In this document: piece by piece, positions 10,091-23,200 of the stretch
Position numbering within the stretch: the first letter of the stretch is position 1
Layout: the number at the start of each line of letters is the position of its first letter
DNA from: Plumapathes pennacea
Lineage: Eukaryota; Cnidaria; Anthozoa; Antipatharia; Myriopathidae
Reading direction: 5' to 3'
Length of the DNA stretch: 64,000 nucleotides
Assembly: GCA_964036295.1 (NCBI GenBank)
Contig: OZ038470.1
Span: forward strand, 3,349,501-3,413,500
Translations under genes and position numbers: made by a program
The notes under the pieces: generated by a model
Told to the model about the DNA's origin: nothing
Databases searched by the model: none
Seen by the model: the letters and a program-made list of their open reading frames with translations, nothing else

Positions 10091-11481
10091 TTGAAGGAAA
10101 GAATAAATAAGGGACAAGTTCCCAAAAGAGAGAATTTCTATTTAAACAGAGACGGTGTTGAAAGCTGTGTTGGACTTGCCCTTCAGATGATGGTTGAAGT
10201 AAAGAAAGAAACTGATGCGAGGAAGGTAAGTCTAAATTTCACACTACCGTACACCCATAATTCACATCTTCTGCATGCTTCGGTAGGGTAGGAGGGGTTG
10301 AATTGTGAACTAAGTCACTTTCAGAGTTGGCAGGCTTGTTTGCTGAGGACTGTAATGGATAGATCTCTGATGGACTGGTAATGCATGCTGAGAAGGGTGG
10401 TAACCTATGGGCGGGGTTCTTAAATCTCTGTTGAGGTCTTTGCAAGTACCCCACATAGTTTGTTGAATACCAATGTACCCCATAGAATCCACTTGACTAG
10501 TCCATTATTTTATTTCACAGATTTTACAGTTTTTCAAACAGTTGTTCTTCAAACTGTTCTTTCCTGAGTACAAGGCTGCAGTGACTTCCTACTTTCCTGG
10601 AGTTTTGTATCAGGTGGGTGATGTTATAGATGATGTTATGGGCTTAAAAGATCACATTGCTTGCAGAAATAGTTAAATCACTCATATGCAGGACAGACCT
10701 GCCAAGTTATCCACTTTGTGTGATCAGTCAGTGCTCTAGTTAATATTTTTTAAAATTAAAATTAATTCTTTAAAGGTTTCTATTCTAACAATATTATTAA
10801 TGTATTCTTCATTTTTTGTCAAGGCTAGAAGGGCAGCACCCAGAGTTTGCACTTGGCACAAGTGCTGGAAAAAAAGCTGGCTCTTCCATACTTCCTGATG
10901 AAGAACCATAAAAAGGGGGGTGTCTATTTTGGATAGTGACCATGGACAAGTGCAAGTTAACCAAACAGGTAAAACATGGGAAAAATCATTTTAAATATTC
11001 AAAAAAAAAAAAAAAAAAAAAGAAGAAGAAGAAATGTAAATCCTACAATGATTTCAAGTTGATGATAAAATGGGGGAAGGGAAGAGAGGCACTTATTTAA
11101 TTATTTGCAAATCATGGCCATTTGGTCATTTATTTTACTTTGCAATGTATGACGTTTGTGCGTAAACAATATAGTGTTAGTATTATGTAGAAAAGCTGTT
11201 TGCTGTATAGTTCTAATAGTGACACCTAGTGAGAAAATTTAGGTTCAGTTTTGTGTTTGTTAAAAATGCATGTTTTCATGTTTCATAGTTGTGCATTGAT
11301 GCAATGACTCCCTTCTATTTAAGGAGCTTCGTGCAAGAATGGAAAGACAGTGGTGTCTGTGTATCAGTCGATCAGCCAGCCAGAAGATAAAAACTACTTC
11401 ACCAACTCAAGTGACCAGTTAAATTTCCGACGCTGTCTAGGCGCATCCTCTAGACATGTAGGAACTGTTAGTGATATATAG
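10091..11481 (+). pseudogene. Exon-like segments of an unrecognised gene or gene remnant
   Basis: Several segments look like exons. 10150-10225 (or from an ATG at 10091) reads ...GLALQMMVEVKKETDARK and ends at a GTAAGT donor. 10521-10613 follows TTTCACAG, adds 31 codons in frame (ILQFFKQLFFKLFFPEYKAA...) and ends at GTGGGT. 10829 onward, after CTAG, continues in frame (LAQVLEKKLALPYFLMKNHK...) but meets a TAG at about 10936. The sequence then stays open in another frame up to a GTAAAA donor at 10969. 11324-11481 is open for about 50 codons (GKTVVSVYQSISQPEDKNYF...). The joined frame and splice sites suggest real coding ancestry; the frame break before 10969 suggests decay, a terminal exon or a sequencing slip. 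I do not recognise the family and propose no function. Confidence 0.35.
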
Positions 11482-11517
11482 TCATGTAGTATCAGCAAAC
11501 TTGAAATGTATAAAGCA

Positions 11518-11760
11518 GGTCCCGGTTTTTCAAAGCATGATTAGGCTAAGCCTGGTTTAGTTCTAAAGTTTCATGTCATTTATATGCCTGAAAATGTGAA
11601 GGTTTTGTCCACGACAACTTCCTTTATGTGTTTTTAAGCTGGAACAAGCTTTTTAATCCATCTTCGAACAAAACTCTGCAGTTTATTGGCAGCGGGGTCG
11701 AGAGAAAGAATTTCGTTAATCTTGGATTAGCTTAATTGGCTTTTGAAAAACTGGGCCCAG
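11518..11760. mobile_element. MITE family 2 (GGGCCCGG ends), copy 1
   Basis: About 240 bp with terminal inverted repeats TCCCGGTTTTTCAAAGCA and the complement of TTTTGAAAAACTGGGCCCA. It shares almost its whole length with 17381-17622 and, inverted, 28910-29150, including GGAACAAGCTTTTTAATCCA. Non-autonomous; no coding sequence. Confidence 0.8.
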
Positions 11761-11787
11761 GATTATTTTATTATTGCATATTATCAT

Positions 11788-11978
11788 AGAGCTGTTTGTA
11801 ATGACCGTTGAATAACCAAAGCAAGTACAAGTCCCCACCACAGGGTTTTGGTTTTGATTAGCCAAGATTGCTGCTTTTCAGTAAACTTGTTTTTGACCAA
11901 ATTATTATTAAGCGCAGCAAATGTAAAGCCAATGTAAGAAATCACATGATTACTTTCTTCTGTCATCCGAATGGCTCT
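11788..11978. mobile_element. MITE family 3 (AGAGC ends), copy 1
   Basis: Ends AGAGC...TGTCATCCGAATGGCTCT form terminal inverted repeats shared with 25807-26140 (ZW10 intron 2) and 16995-17168 (ESF1 intron 6). Internal blocks with ATCACATGATTACTTTC are shared with the ZW10 copy. Confidence 0.65.
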
Positions 11979-12575
11979 GTGCTGATGATCATCTAGATGA
12001 ATATTTCTTGTTGCTTCATTTTATGTTCTTAGAAAAATATTGTACATTTAGATATTTTTGAGGTATAATTTAATTTTGTGAAATTGACAACAATATTTTT
12101 ATACCGTGTATTTAAATTCCTGCAAATGGTGGCAATATTTATATGTACATAAAAAAGTCTTGTGTACCAAGGTATAAAATATACAAAAATTAACTTATTA
12201 TTATTGTCAGATCTTTCAGTTCTCTCTGTTCCTAATCGAACTCAATAGTCAAGCCTAGCCCAGATAGAAATGATTGATAGTGAAAGATGATAAACAACTG
12301 AAAATGAAATTGAAAATAATTATTGCTTACTGCAGGATGGTCAATTATGCATTATCAATGATGCCTAACGATGGTGAATAAAACAATGAATGCATGTGGC
12401 TGGTGATGGTGAATGATGCCTTACTGTGTTGCTAATTTCTGTTCAACATTTCAAAACAGTCATACTCTGTGAATATTGAGTGACTTCCCCCCACCCCCCC
12501 TTCCCGACTGCCACCATTTTACTGATCTTGCAAATTCATGCCATTGTTCTTTACCGCTGATTGTTTGCGGCTGCT
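11979..12575. other. Intergenic, nothing recognised
   Basis: AT-rich sequence with no recognised gene, RNA or repeat structure. A minus-strand open frame overlapping its 3' end (12460-12729) lies mostly in repeat sequence and is not supported as a gene. Confidence 0.4.
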
Positions 12576-12913
12576 TTGTCGTTGCGGAATTTTTCCTGGC
12601 CTTTCTCAATCTGCAGCTTACTTGACCAGACCTAAAAACCAACGCATGAGCAGACGTTTTGCTGCGGTGTTTGCTGTGCTGCTTTCGCATTTTCCTGGAG
12701 GGCATCCCCCTGAAGTCCTGGGGAAGCAAATTCCCACGTAAGGATGGTTACCCCCTCCCACAGTCTGATTATATTATGTCAACGGTCACTCCACTGTATT
12801 AATAACTAACCAAACGTGAAGCAGTGGTAATTTTCATGCTGTCATGGTTTCTTTCTAGTTGCCGTTTTCTGTGTTTGTGTTAGGTAGCATCGCTCCAAAA
12901 TGTAAACAAAAAA
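12576..12913 (+). repeat. Dispersed repeat fragments: NRF1-like repeat copy 2 and partial TIR-element copy
   Basis: 12576-12690 resembles the region upstream of ZW10 at about 24848-24970, including a mutated core ACGCATGAGCAGACGTTTTG. 12721-12913 is about 90 percent alike by eye to 13370-13562, the left end of the TIR element that follows. Together they indicate an older, truncated insertion. Confidence 0.65.
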
Positions 12914-12961
12914 AGGATGATTTGTGAATGACTAGTTACCAGCTTCCCGTAGAGGTTCACC

Positions 12962-13222
12962 TCAGACTCCTTGGGGGAATGGGGACCAGCAACCTTAGCC
13001 CTTGGGGGAATGGGGACCAGCAACCTAGGTTCCTTGGGAGAATGGGGACCAGCAACCTCAGACCCTTGGGGGAATGGGGACCAGCAACCTCAGGCTTCTT
13101 GGGAGAATGGGGACCAGCAACCTCAGACCCTTGGGGGAATGGGGACCAGCAACCTCAGGCTCCTTGGGAGAATGGGGACTAGCAACCTCAGACCCTTGGG
13201 GGAATGGGGACCAGTAACCTCA
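12962..13222 (+). repeat. Minisatellite, about 8 units of 31-32 bp, two alternating types
   Basis: Units share GAATGGGGACCAGCAACCT and alternate between a CTTGGGGGAATGG and a CTTGGGAGAATGG version, so the later part is an array of 64-bp dimers. The unit is not a multiple of three, which makes several frames open (12928-13182, 12971-13255); these are not genes. Confidence 0.9.
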
Positions 13223-13370
13223 GAACTGTCAATATGTTCTCGAGGCAAACATTAACGGATATAGTGAAATACTATCTGACAATGGCATTCACTGATATAG
13301 AGAAAATTAATCTCATTCCTTGCATAACCTGGTAACTCACCCTCCAGCAAAGAAAATGGCGTCTACAACG

Positions 13371-14061
13371 GGAAGCGGATTCCCGCGTAAGGATGGTTAC
13401 CCCCTCCCGCAGTCTGATTATATTATGTCAGCGGTCGCCCCACTGTATTAATAACTAACCAATCTTGAAGCAGCGGTAATTTTCGCGCTGTTATGGTTTC
13501 TTTCTATTTGCCGTTTTCTGTGTTCGTGTTAGGTAGCATTGCTCCAAAATGCAAATAAAAATATATTTGAGATTTTTCGACCCTTTTTCAGACTCTGTAT
13601 ACCAAAATATTTTACCCTATTTCTGCAACCAAATACCAAAATATGCAAAATCTACTATTTCAGACCAAAAAGGCAAAAATTGATCCCCTTTTGCAGCCTC
13701 AAAAATGTTAGAAAACGATACTGCCTTTGAGGCGGCGCATGCAGTATTGATGGGACCCTCCCCTCCCCCCTCCGGGATATTTTTCTCTGATTCACATTGA
13801 TTTTAGTTACATTTACTAAATTTACACGAAGCGCTAATTTTCTATAAAAGAGTATTGTATGCACGTTTCAAATAAAACGCTTTAGGAACTTAGATATTTT
13901 ATACTTTATGTCTTTCTTCGTACACGCTACTTCACTCCGATGTGACGTTTATTTATCACCGCACTTCTGTCAGTCAGTTATTACTGTTGAGGGGCGACCG
14001 CTGACATAATATAATCAGACTGCGGGAGGGGGTAGCCATCCTTACGTGGGAATTCGCTTCC
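13371..14061. mobile_element. Non-autonomous DNA transposon, about 690 bp, TIRs about 75 bp
   Basis: The left end (13371 onward, GGGAAGCGGATTCCC then GTAAGGATGG) is repeated in inverted orientation at 13989-14061, with about 75 bp of near-identical terminal repeat including CAGTCTGATTATATTATGTC. The interior codes for nothing recognisable. A second partial copy of the left end is at 12721-12913. The right end lies only 230 bp upstream of the ESF1 start codon, so the element may contribute to that promoter. Confidence 0.75.
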
Positions 14062-14290
14062 CGAAGTCCTGGATGAGTGGGAATCTGGGGCGAGACTTTC
14101 CGTTTGCGAGGCTACAAAGCGCATTCGCAAGGAACGCCTGCTAAAGTTCGTTTCAGTGATGAAATTGTTGTTGTGAAATTCGTGGCGTATTTTCTAATAG
14201 CCACCCGAACATCTAAGTATTCTACGTCTTGAAAGAAGTGGGAGTACAAATTTGACTTTTGTAGCTTTTGAGTGCGGGATCTCAGCGAAA
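14062..14290 (+). promoter_or_regulatory. Probable ESF1 promoter and 5' UTR
   Basis: Short interval between the TIR element and the ESF1 ATG. It lacks an obvious TATA box. It is the only non-repeat sequence available immediately upstream, so promoter function is inferred from position. Confidence 0.35.
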
Positions 14291-17200
14291 ATGGACGACA
14301 AACGATTCGCACGTGTTGCGAAGGATCCACGTTTCAAGGTAGAAGAAGTATCATTCATTTGAAGTATAAGGTCACCTTCTGTACACTGTATTAATTTCAT
14401 ACATACTCTATTGACTTTCCCCAAAGAGGCTTTTTTTGAAGACAATATAAGTATAGGTAATCGCATGATTTCGAGTGCAATTTGGAATAAATTAGCACGA
14501 GTAAATTTTTCAAAGACCACAAAATTGCACGAGCGCCGCGCGAGTGCAATTTGTGGTCTTTGAAAAATTTACGAGTGTTTATTTATTCCAAAATTGCACG
14601 AGAAATCATGTGATTACTTGTTAATAACATGCATACAATAATTTACGACGCGCAAATTTTTTCAATTTCGTTACAATTCATAAGCGCCTCTCAAGAACTT
14701 TGTTTTCTCGCAAACAGAATCGGAATCGTCCTGAGGAATAAAAGCACGCTCTTTTGTTTTGTTTGGCTTCGCAAATACGCGCGCCAGCTATCTGCAATTT
14801 TTAATTTCAAATTTTCTGCACTCTTAATTTCACATTTCTGCACTGTTAATTACACATTTTTGCACTGTTTGGGATAAATTGACATGTGCTCAGCCAATCA
14901 GAATGAAGAAATTATTGTATGCATGTTATTAATTAATTAATTACACACAGTACACACATTTGCATTGATCAGAGGGACGTAGTATTAGTCTTGGCACGTA
15001 ATAGTGTGACTGTCTTTGCTTATATATAGCTTGAAGTTTTTTCTTGACTAATGACTTTCATTTCAGAAAACTCCCTTGAAAGAAAGGAAACTCAAGATTG
15101 ACTCAAGATTCGAGAAAATGTTTACCGACAAGAGCTTTTCGACCAAATGTAAGTGCTGATTTTATATTAACGTTAAAAATAAGCTGACGTTTTGAGCATT
15201 TGCTCTTCAGCAGAGCACATGAACATATTAACCAGTGAAGGACCTTCTGTATTTGTCCCTAGTACTGTGGGATTTTACTGTAAAAATTGTGAATTGAATT
15301 ATTTGCTGTTAATGCAACTAAGTATCTTTTTTCACTGTCAGATTTTGTTGACAAGCGGGGATCACATGTTGGAAAAACCTCAACAGAAGACTTGCATAAG
15401 TTCTATGACCTTGATCAGGAAGAAACAGGTTTGAATTGTTTTGGATTTTATTTAGCTATAAAAATGTATTGTGAACAAACAACAACCAAGGCTTCACATA
15501 TGTACAAACTGTTAGTTTCTCTATGTCTCCCATTTTGTATTGTTTTTATATTTTGCTTTTAGCTGTTAGAATATGCAATTCATTCTACTTTCACTGATAC
15601 TTTGATGCCCAAACATGAAACTGGAATTGTACCTATAGCTTTGAAAGCACTTACTGGATTGTTTTGACTGGATTATTTTGACTGGATTGTTTTGATTGGA
15701 TTGTTTCCTTGGGATCTAAGTTGTGACACTCTGTGTTTGACCTTTCAGTCAAAGCAAAGGTTCTCCTTTCAACTACAGATGCATAAAGTAGTACAGAAGG
15801 AGATCCAATCTATTATAATTTATTGTATAGTGTAAGAAAAGATGGTTTGGTTATCAATATTGTCATCATAATATTCACCAATATGTACATATCCATCATG
15901 AACAGTATTTCAAGTCAAGATCTGAGATCTTTAATTTTTGAGTGATCTGTTTCCCAGTAGATGATACTGACAGCCCAGTGATAGAAAAACAAGGAAGAGA
16001 CAAAACGCACAAGAAAAAAGTACAAAGGTACTTTACATAATTGCATTTACCGTATGTGTAAACTATGAGGGAAAATGTTGTTACAATTAATGTTCACTTA
16101 GTTTGCTGATTGTAAAACAAGATTGTACAGTATATACATTACTGTACATGCATCATTTAAAACATTTCCTTTTTTCTCATAAAAAGCAAATCAAAGAAAA
16201 TGAAAAAGGAGAAAGCCAATATATCCAAGCAAGAAACATCAGAGGAAGAAACTGAGACCACCTCAGAAGATGAAAATTCAAACAGTACAGGGAAACTTCC
16301 TTCAGAACCTCATGTGGATAGCAGTGATGAGGAGCGTGGAGAGAAGATTGACTTTGCACGAGGAGAAGGAAACTTGGTCTCTTCTGATGATGACAGTGAA
16401 GATTATGATGGTGAAGATTACTCTGCCCTGGAACAGGTGACAATATACAGTGTAGTAGTTGTCAGCATAAGGTACTTTTTTGTACCTGTGCATACTTTTG
16501 CTTACCAGTGTGTACTTTTGCATACTTTTCCTAAAGATGTAATTGCAGCTATGAACTACTGATGAACCTTTCATGTTCATGGTGATCTTCATATGAAAAG
16601 ACTATGAAAATGTTAAAAATATTCACACAAATTTTATATGACACATGTAAAAGTTTCTGCCAAAATATCATTGTCAGATATCATTTTCTCCACATACAAC
16701 TTATTATAATGATTATATTGGTGGTGACATACCAAAAAGAAGTTGCTTTTTTCAGGATTTAAAGGTTTAATACATCAATTCTGTTTCATTTAGGATGAGG
16801 TTGAACATCCTTGGGGAGAGTTCCATACTGCACAAACTAAGATGACAGAAGAAGCAACAAGACGACTTGCTGTCTGTAACTTGGACTGGGACAGAGTGAC
16901 TGCCACAGATATCTTTGGTAGGCTTGATGTTAAACTGTCTTATGTCTTTAATGGAAGGCTTGGAATCAAGCTGTCAAAGGGTTGTGGTGTGGTTAGAGCA
17001 GTTTCGGATGATTGTCGCTTTGGTTTTACATTTAATTGCTACGCTTGTGGATTGGTTCAAACAAGTTTAAGAGCATTTTTGGCCAATCAGGAACAAAAGC
17101 AAAACAAGATTGCAATCATGCAAGAAAAGAAGTGGCTATGGTGTTTCCTTGCACTGCCGGATGGTTCTTCAAAGTAAAACCAAATGCGAATTACTTTGGC

Positions 17201-20200
17201 TTCAGATTGTTTGAAGGTTTTCTTACAGCCTCTGTGATTGGTGGTGTTAAATTTAGGTTTATAATTAATTCTTTTTTCAGTGCTGTTCAACTCTTTCAAG
17301 CTCAGACAAGGATTGATTCACTCTGTAAAGGTATAAGACTACTACAGATAGCCCAGCTGACTGAGAACACTTAGACACCTGGGCCCGGTTTTTCAAAGCA
17401 CGATTAGGCTAATCCTGGATTAGGTCTTAACTTTCATGTCATTTATATGCCTGAAAATGTGAAGGTTTCATCAACAACAACTTCCTTTATGTGTTTTTAA
17501 GCTGGAACAAGCTTTTTAATCCATCTTCGAGCAAAAGTCTGCAGTTTATTGGCAGAGGGATTGAGAGAAAGAATTTCGTTAATCCTGGATTAGCTTAATC
17601 GGCTTTCGAAAAACTGGACCCTGTAGTACCACTGATTCGGGGGATGAAGAGGAATAATGGAATAAGAATAACAGGAATTTTTGCAGCGGAATAATGGAAT
17701 AATGGCCTTGGTTTTTCTGGAATATTGGAATAACAACATTTTCTTTGGAATAATCATTGATGTTTTGCTGATATGGAGTGAGTGACACACTGATTCGTGT
17801 ATAATCAGATCTATCCATCCGAGTTTGGCCTGGAGAAAATGAGACATGAAGATTGTTATGGACCAGAGGAGTTACAGGAAGATTCACTTGAGGAGAATCA
17901 CAACACAGATAACCAAGAGGTTTGTGGTTGAAATGCAGATTCTCCCAGTCTTTGTAGAAAAGGTATGAGTGATTTAGCAGGAATTGATAGTTTCATCAGC
18001 TTTCATCTAAGCAAGCTATCAAAGTACAGTTTCTCCCTACTGTATGATCTATCTTTGATGAGAAACTGAAAGAGAAAATTGAAGTTGATCACCCTTGGGG
18101 GAGAAAGATATGAGTGCATTTACTAATTCTAGCTCAGTGGCTTTTCTTTACATTGTGGCAATTAGCCTGGTTAAACTTGGATTTCCCCTTCTTGTTTGCA
18201 GGGGTCTGGATTTTCATCGGAGAAGTTACGGCAATACCAGTTGAACAGGTTGAAGTACTATTACGCTGTAGTGGAGTGTGACTCTGCAGGTAATTAAAGG
18301 TTCTATATAGGTACATACATACATGTTCATGCTGGCACACAGTCTCACTGTACACATTCAAGCATACATTACAGTACGCGTACATACATACATACAGTGG
18401 AACCTCCCTGAGCGATCACCTCTCGTAAGCAACGACTTACAAAATGACCGATTTGTCCCTCAGTCAAATTTCTGTTAGTGAAACCTCTTGTAAGAGACCA
18501 CGACCACCTTTGAGGCTGACCGTTTGAGTTTTTTAAAATTATTTTTTACGTCGGGTAAGCGACCACTCTGTGCTCCCAAAGAGCAATTTTTTGAGCAAGG
18601 ACTAACTTCACTGCAGAATTTGGACTGGACAAAACACTAGCATATGTAAGGTAGCATGCAATAAGACACTAAACCTGCATTATTTGACACTGGTGTGGCT
18701 CAAAGCTAAGTCTCATTTAGGCCTCCTATGGTGAGAAATTCCCGTAAGCGACCACTTAAAGACGAACGAAGGGTGGTCGCTTACGGGAGACTCCACCATA
18801 TGTGCAATCTTATTCTCATTCACATTATCTCCAACTTGGGTATTGGAATACAACTTCAGTGAGTTGCAACGAAAAACCCAGGTTAAAATATTAATGCAGG
18901 ATTCCTGCTAATTTCAGAAACAGCAGAGAAGTTGTACGAAGAGTGTGACGGAGTGGAGTTTGCTCTCAGCGGCAACTTGCTGGACCTGCGGTTTATTCCA
19001 GGGGATATGGAGTTTGAACACGAGCCTCACTCAGTCGCAACTGAACTTCCTGCTCCTGCTACATACGTAGCCCCAGAGTAAGTGCTCATTTGCTGCAAGA
19101 TATTTTCTTTAAGTGCTCGCAAAAATTAGTAAGAATATAAAGAGGTTATTACACGGGAAGGAGTGCAATACGGCGAAGTATTTTTACGAGTCGGTTTTAT
19201 TTTTTCGAGCCTGCTTCAGGCGAGAAAAAATAAAACTGACGAGTAAAAATACAGCCGTATTGCACGACTTTTCGTGTAATAAATTGTTTATTACACGACA
19301 AATGAAGCAGAGCAAACATTCTCGCCGCGCGCAAAATGGAACAAAAAAATGGCGCGTCCGTAAACTGCTTGCGAAAACCGATCACGTAAGCTAGGAACCA
19401 GTTGATCTGGTTCCTGACGAGTGCAATACGCTCCCATCTTTGCACTCGTTTTGGCCCGTACTTGCACTCGAAAATGTGAAGTCGTGTAATAAATTAAGGT
19501 ACCAGCTACCCAAAGACATCGCTAACAGTGCTAAAATTTTGGAGCTGCTTCCGCATTCCATCCTAATTTCTGTGTGCGCGTACGCACCCCTTACCTTGTA
19601 GGGACAAGATAGTCGTACAAAGTTTAACATGACTAATGCACGACTTACAGAACTTGGGCACTGATGAATCTTTTACCGTCTTTCACAAGTTAGAATATCA
19701 CCCCTATAATATTAGGAGAACATGCATGTGCGATAGATATTCACTGGATGTATTTTCCGATTTTCTACGCATTTTTGGGAATTCTCAGCATTGGCCTGCG
19801 CAAATTCGTAGTAAGCAGCACTTGCAAAGTCTATGACACCGGGAAAATACGTTTTGGGGTTGTGTACTAACCACATTTTTGAGTCATTTAAGTACAAATT
19901 TTGTAGTTCAGTGTAATACCTGTAAAACCTCAAGAGTACATTTGAATAAGAAGGTCGCATCGCAAAAAGAAGTTAATGAATTTTTTTGCATTCTTGACTC
20001 TTGCTTGCCATAGAAAAATATAGCAGTGAACAGGTTTGTCTGGCAAGTTAACAGACTGAACAGTGAATGGAGACCTTGGTCTTCTTTTGTTTGACTCCAC
20101 AGATTCTCCACCACCGCTCTGCACCAGACCAACGTCAAGCTGACCTGGGATGAGACGGATCCGAAGCGAACAAGGACAACCATGAGGAAGTTCAACAAGG

Positions 20201-23200
20201 ATGACATTTTGGAGATGGACTTCAAAGCTTATCTGGCGTCCTCCAGCGAGGAGGAAGACGGCGAAGATGAAGACAACGATGGACACGACCAGGACCAGGA
20301 ATCGGGAGACGAAGAGGAGCAGATAAAGAAGTACAAGGTAAGATAAGTCAAGTCAAAAGTAATTCGATTTAGTATAAAGTTTTGTAAATTCGGCCCAAAG
20401 CCCTTGACCTGCAGTCCTTGATGTACACAGCCTGTTGTCATTTCTGCAGGAACTTCTGAAGGAAATCGATAATAAGGAGAGAAAAGAAGGCGAAGAAAAT
20501 GACATGGAGATCACTTGGGAACCTGGCCTTCAAGAGACTGCCAAGGATCTGGTGACGAGGAAGTTAAAGGAAAAATCTGAACGGAAGCTTTCGCCGTGGG
20601 AGCAATACCAGGAACAAAAGAAGAAAAGAAGAAAGGAGAGGAAACGGAAAGAAGAAGAGTAAGTTCTTGAATCTGGCTAACCCTTTGCCTGCTAAATAAC
20701 AGTGTTCACTTCCAACTGTAAAACCTAAGAGTGTGACCACTCAAATTAAAACTCTCAATGAGTACATTCCAACAGCGGTGTACCCGTTATTGTTTTGCGA
20801 ATTCATGTTTTTGTTTTGTTTGCAATTGTTGTAAGTTTAGTTTGGACAGAGAGACGGTGGTGTAGGGGTTAATATTGTAAAGGCTCCTAATCAGATGCGG
20901 ATATCTTTGGTCTAAGTGAGATGATCTTGCCCAAGCATGTGTGCGGTTTTATCTTTATGCCGAGCTTTGTTTGGTTTCACAGAGCGGCAGATGGCGAGAG
21001 CGAGGATGACATACCTGCCGATGTGGACCTGTCGGACCCGTTCTTTAGCCAAGAGTTTGGACCAGAATTCAAGGAAAGCAAGACGGAAGAAAGAAAACCC
21101 AACCGAAAACACAAAAAGAGAGGGAAATATGTACAGGAGGAAGGTGCAGAAAAGCCGGGACAAAAACAAAAGGTATTTCTTGAGGCCCGTTTGCACGGAC
21201 TAGTTTTTTCAAATCCCCAAATATATATACCAGTGAAATTCGCTGCTAAATTGCAAGTAGACAGTTTGGGTACGTTCGAAACAGGGGCGATCTTGGGCAG
21301 GTTCTGAGATTTTCGCGAAATCGTTGGTAACTCAACACATGGACGATTTGGAATTTTGCTCGAAATTGTAGCAAAAAAGTGTAAACATGCACGCCTTTAG
21401 GTATTTCTCCAATCAAATTCAGAAGTCCAATCTAACAGAAATGGCCAAGGTTAAACGACTGGTTAAGTTATTTACAGAATAGGTCATGAAACAGGTACGT
21501 AAAGTTGGCTGCAAACTGTTACAGTGGAACCTCTTTTAAGGGAACACCTTCGGAACACCTTCAGGAGAAGAAGGTGTCCTCTTATTGGAGGTGTCCCAAA
21601 GTAGAGGTTCCACTGTATTGAAAATATCACCCTTGCAGGAAGAACTGGAGCTGCTTCTGATGGAAGAGAATGATGATCGTCAACACTTCAGTTTGAAGGG
21701 GATAATGGACTCGGAAAAGAAAACGAAGAAACGCAAGAAGAAAGAAAAAGAGCCGCGAACCATGGAGGACAATTTCCAAATTGACGTCAAAGATTCTCGC
21801 TTTAACGCGCTGTACACGTCGCACCATTTCGCAGTGGATCCTTCTGATCCCCAATATAAGTAAGTTCATGTTTAATCTCTTTTTTTCCTTTATATATCTG
21901 TGTCTACCATCTTTTTTTTAAGTTGAATTTTGTATCGACGCTCAACCTTGTAATATTGAGTCCTCTGCATCCCATTCTGATTCTGTCTCTTCGTGAATAG
22001 TATGGGAGAACATATTTTATTACATAAACTCTGGTATGATGTAGAGATTTCCGCCACTGAGAAATGTCGTAAAAATACGATATTTTTTACGTGTGTTAAT
22101 ATCAGCCAGCAGTGATCTTGCATGTTTTTGCATTTCTTAGTGGCGGAAATATCTGTATCACACCAGAGTTTATGAAATAAACAGAATAATACACGGACGC
22201 TTGGAGATATGAAATTTATCTTTGAGTGTTCATCTTGATATCTCACTCGTTCGCTTCGCTCACTCGTGAGTTATCGAGATGAACACTCGAAGATAAATTT
22301 CATATCTCCGCGCGCCCATGTATTATTCTCTATATATCTGATCACTTGTACAATAGGTAGCTGATCTAACCATAAATTGTCTCTATGTCACTTTCGCTGT
22401 TTTCACAAATATAAAGGAGAACTTTGCATCCGATCTCTTGTATGGTAGGTAGCTGGGCCAACTATGAATTACTTTTTTGTCATCCATATATTTAGAAAAA
22501 CGAAAGCAATGGAGACGATAATAGACGAACGACAGAAGAGAAGGCAGCGAGCAGAGAAGGAAGAATCTCCAAAAGAACAGAACACTACAGGTACGAAGAG
22601 GAGGGGGGAGGGGGAGGAGGGGGGGAGGAAAGGGGGGGGAGGAGGAGGAGGGGGGGGAGCATAGTACCAAGATTGGACAGTTTAAGATTGCCGTATACTG
22701 CAGCCCGTAAACCGCAAATAGTCGTCCCATAACCTAACTTACACATCCAGTTTGCTAAATGTAGCAACTTTTGAAGTAACAGAAGCTTATTGCTACGGTA
22801 TTTTACTTACCTAAGGAATGCTTCGTGGTGTTGAAAAACATAACAGAAATACTGCAGAACTGACGTGTGACTTCTTGCGGTTTAAAGTTTAGGGTTTGTG
22901 GGCTGTGGAATTTGGCAAACTTAAACTCTTTATAGTATCATATTACTAAGCCGCAGATTTTTCTATTCTTATTTACTAATCGAAACAAGCTACATGTTTC
23001 TTTGATGGGTAGATAGAGGCATTGTTTGTGAAACTGAATAATGGTTTTTACTTTGTTTTGTAGGACATGAACAAGTTAAAGATCCGAGGTAAGGTGCATT
23101 TCCATGCAGGTTTTTCAATATTGATGGTGGTTGTGGCGGTGCTGTCAGCGATGGTCATTATAATAATACAATGATGAGGATGGTTATGAGGGTGGTGGTG

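Noticed and set aside
12928..13255. Two repetitive open frames with GMGTSNL and GEWGPAT blocks
   Set aside because: Frames of the 31-32 bp minisatellite, shifting with each unit; no splice sites or known family.
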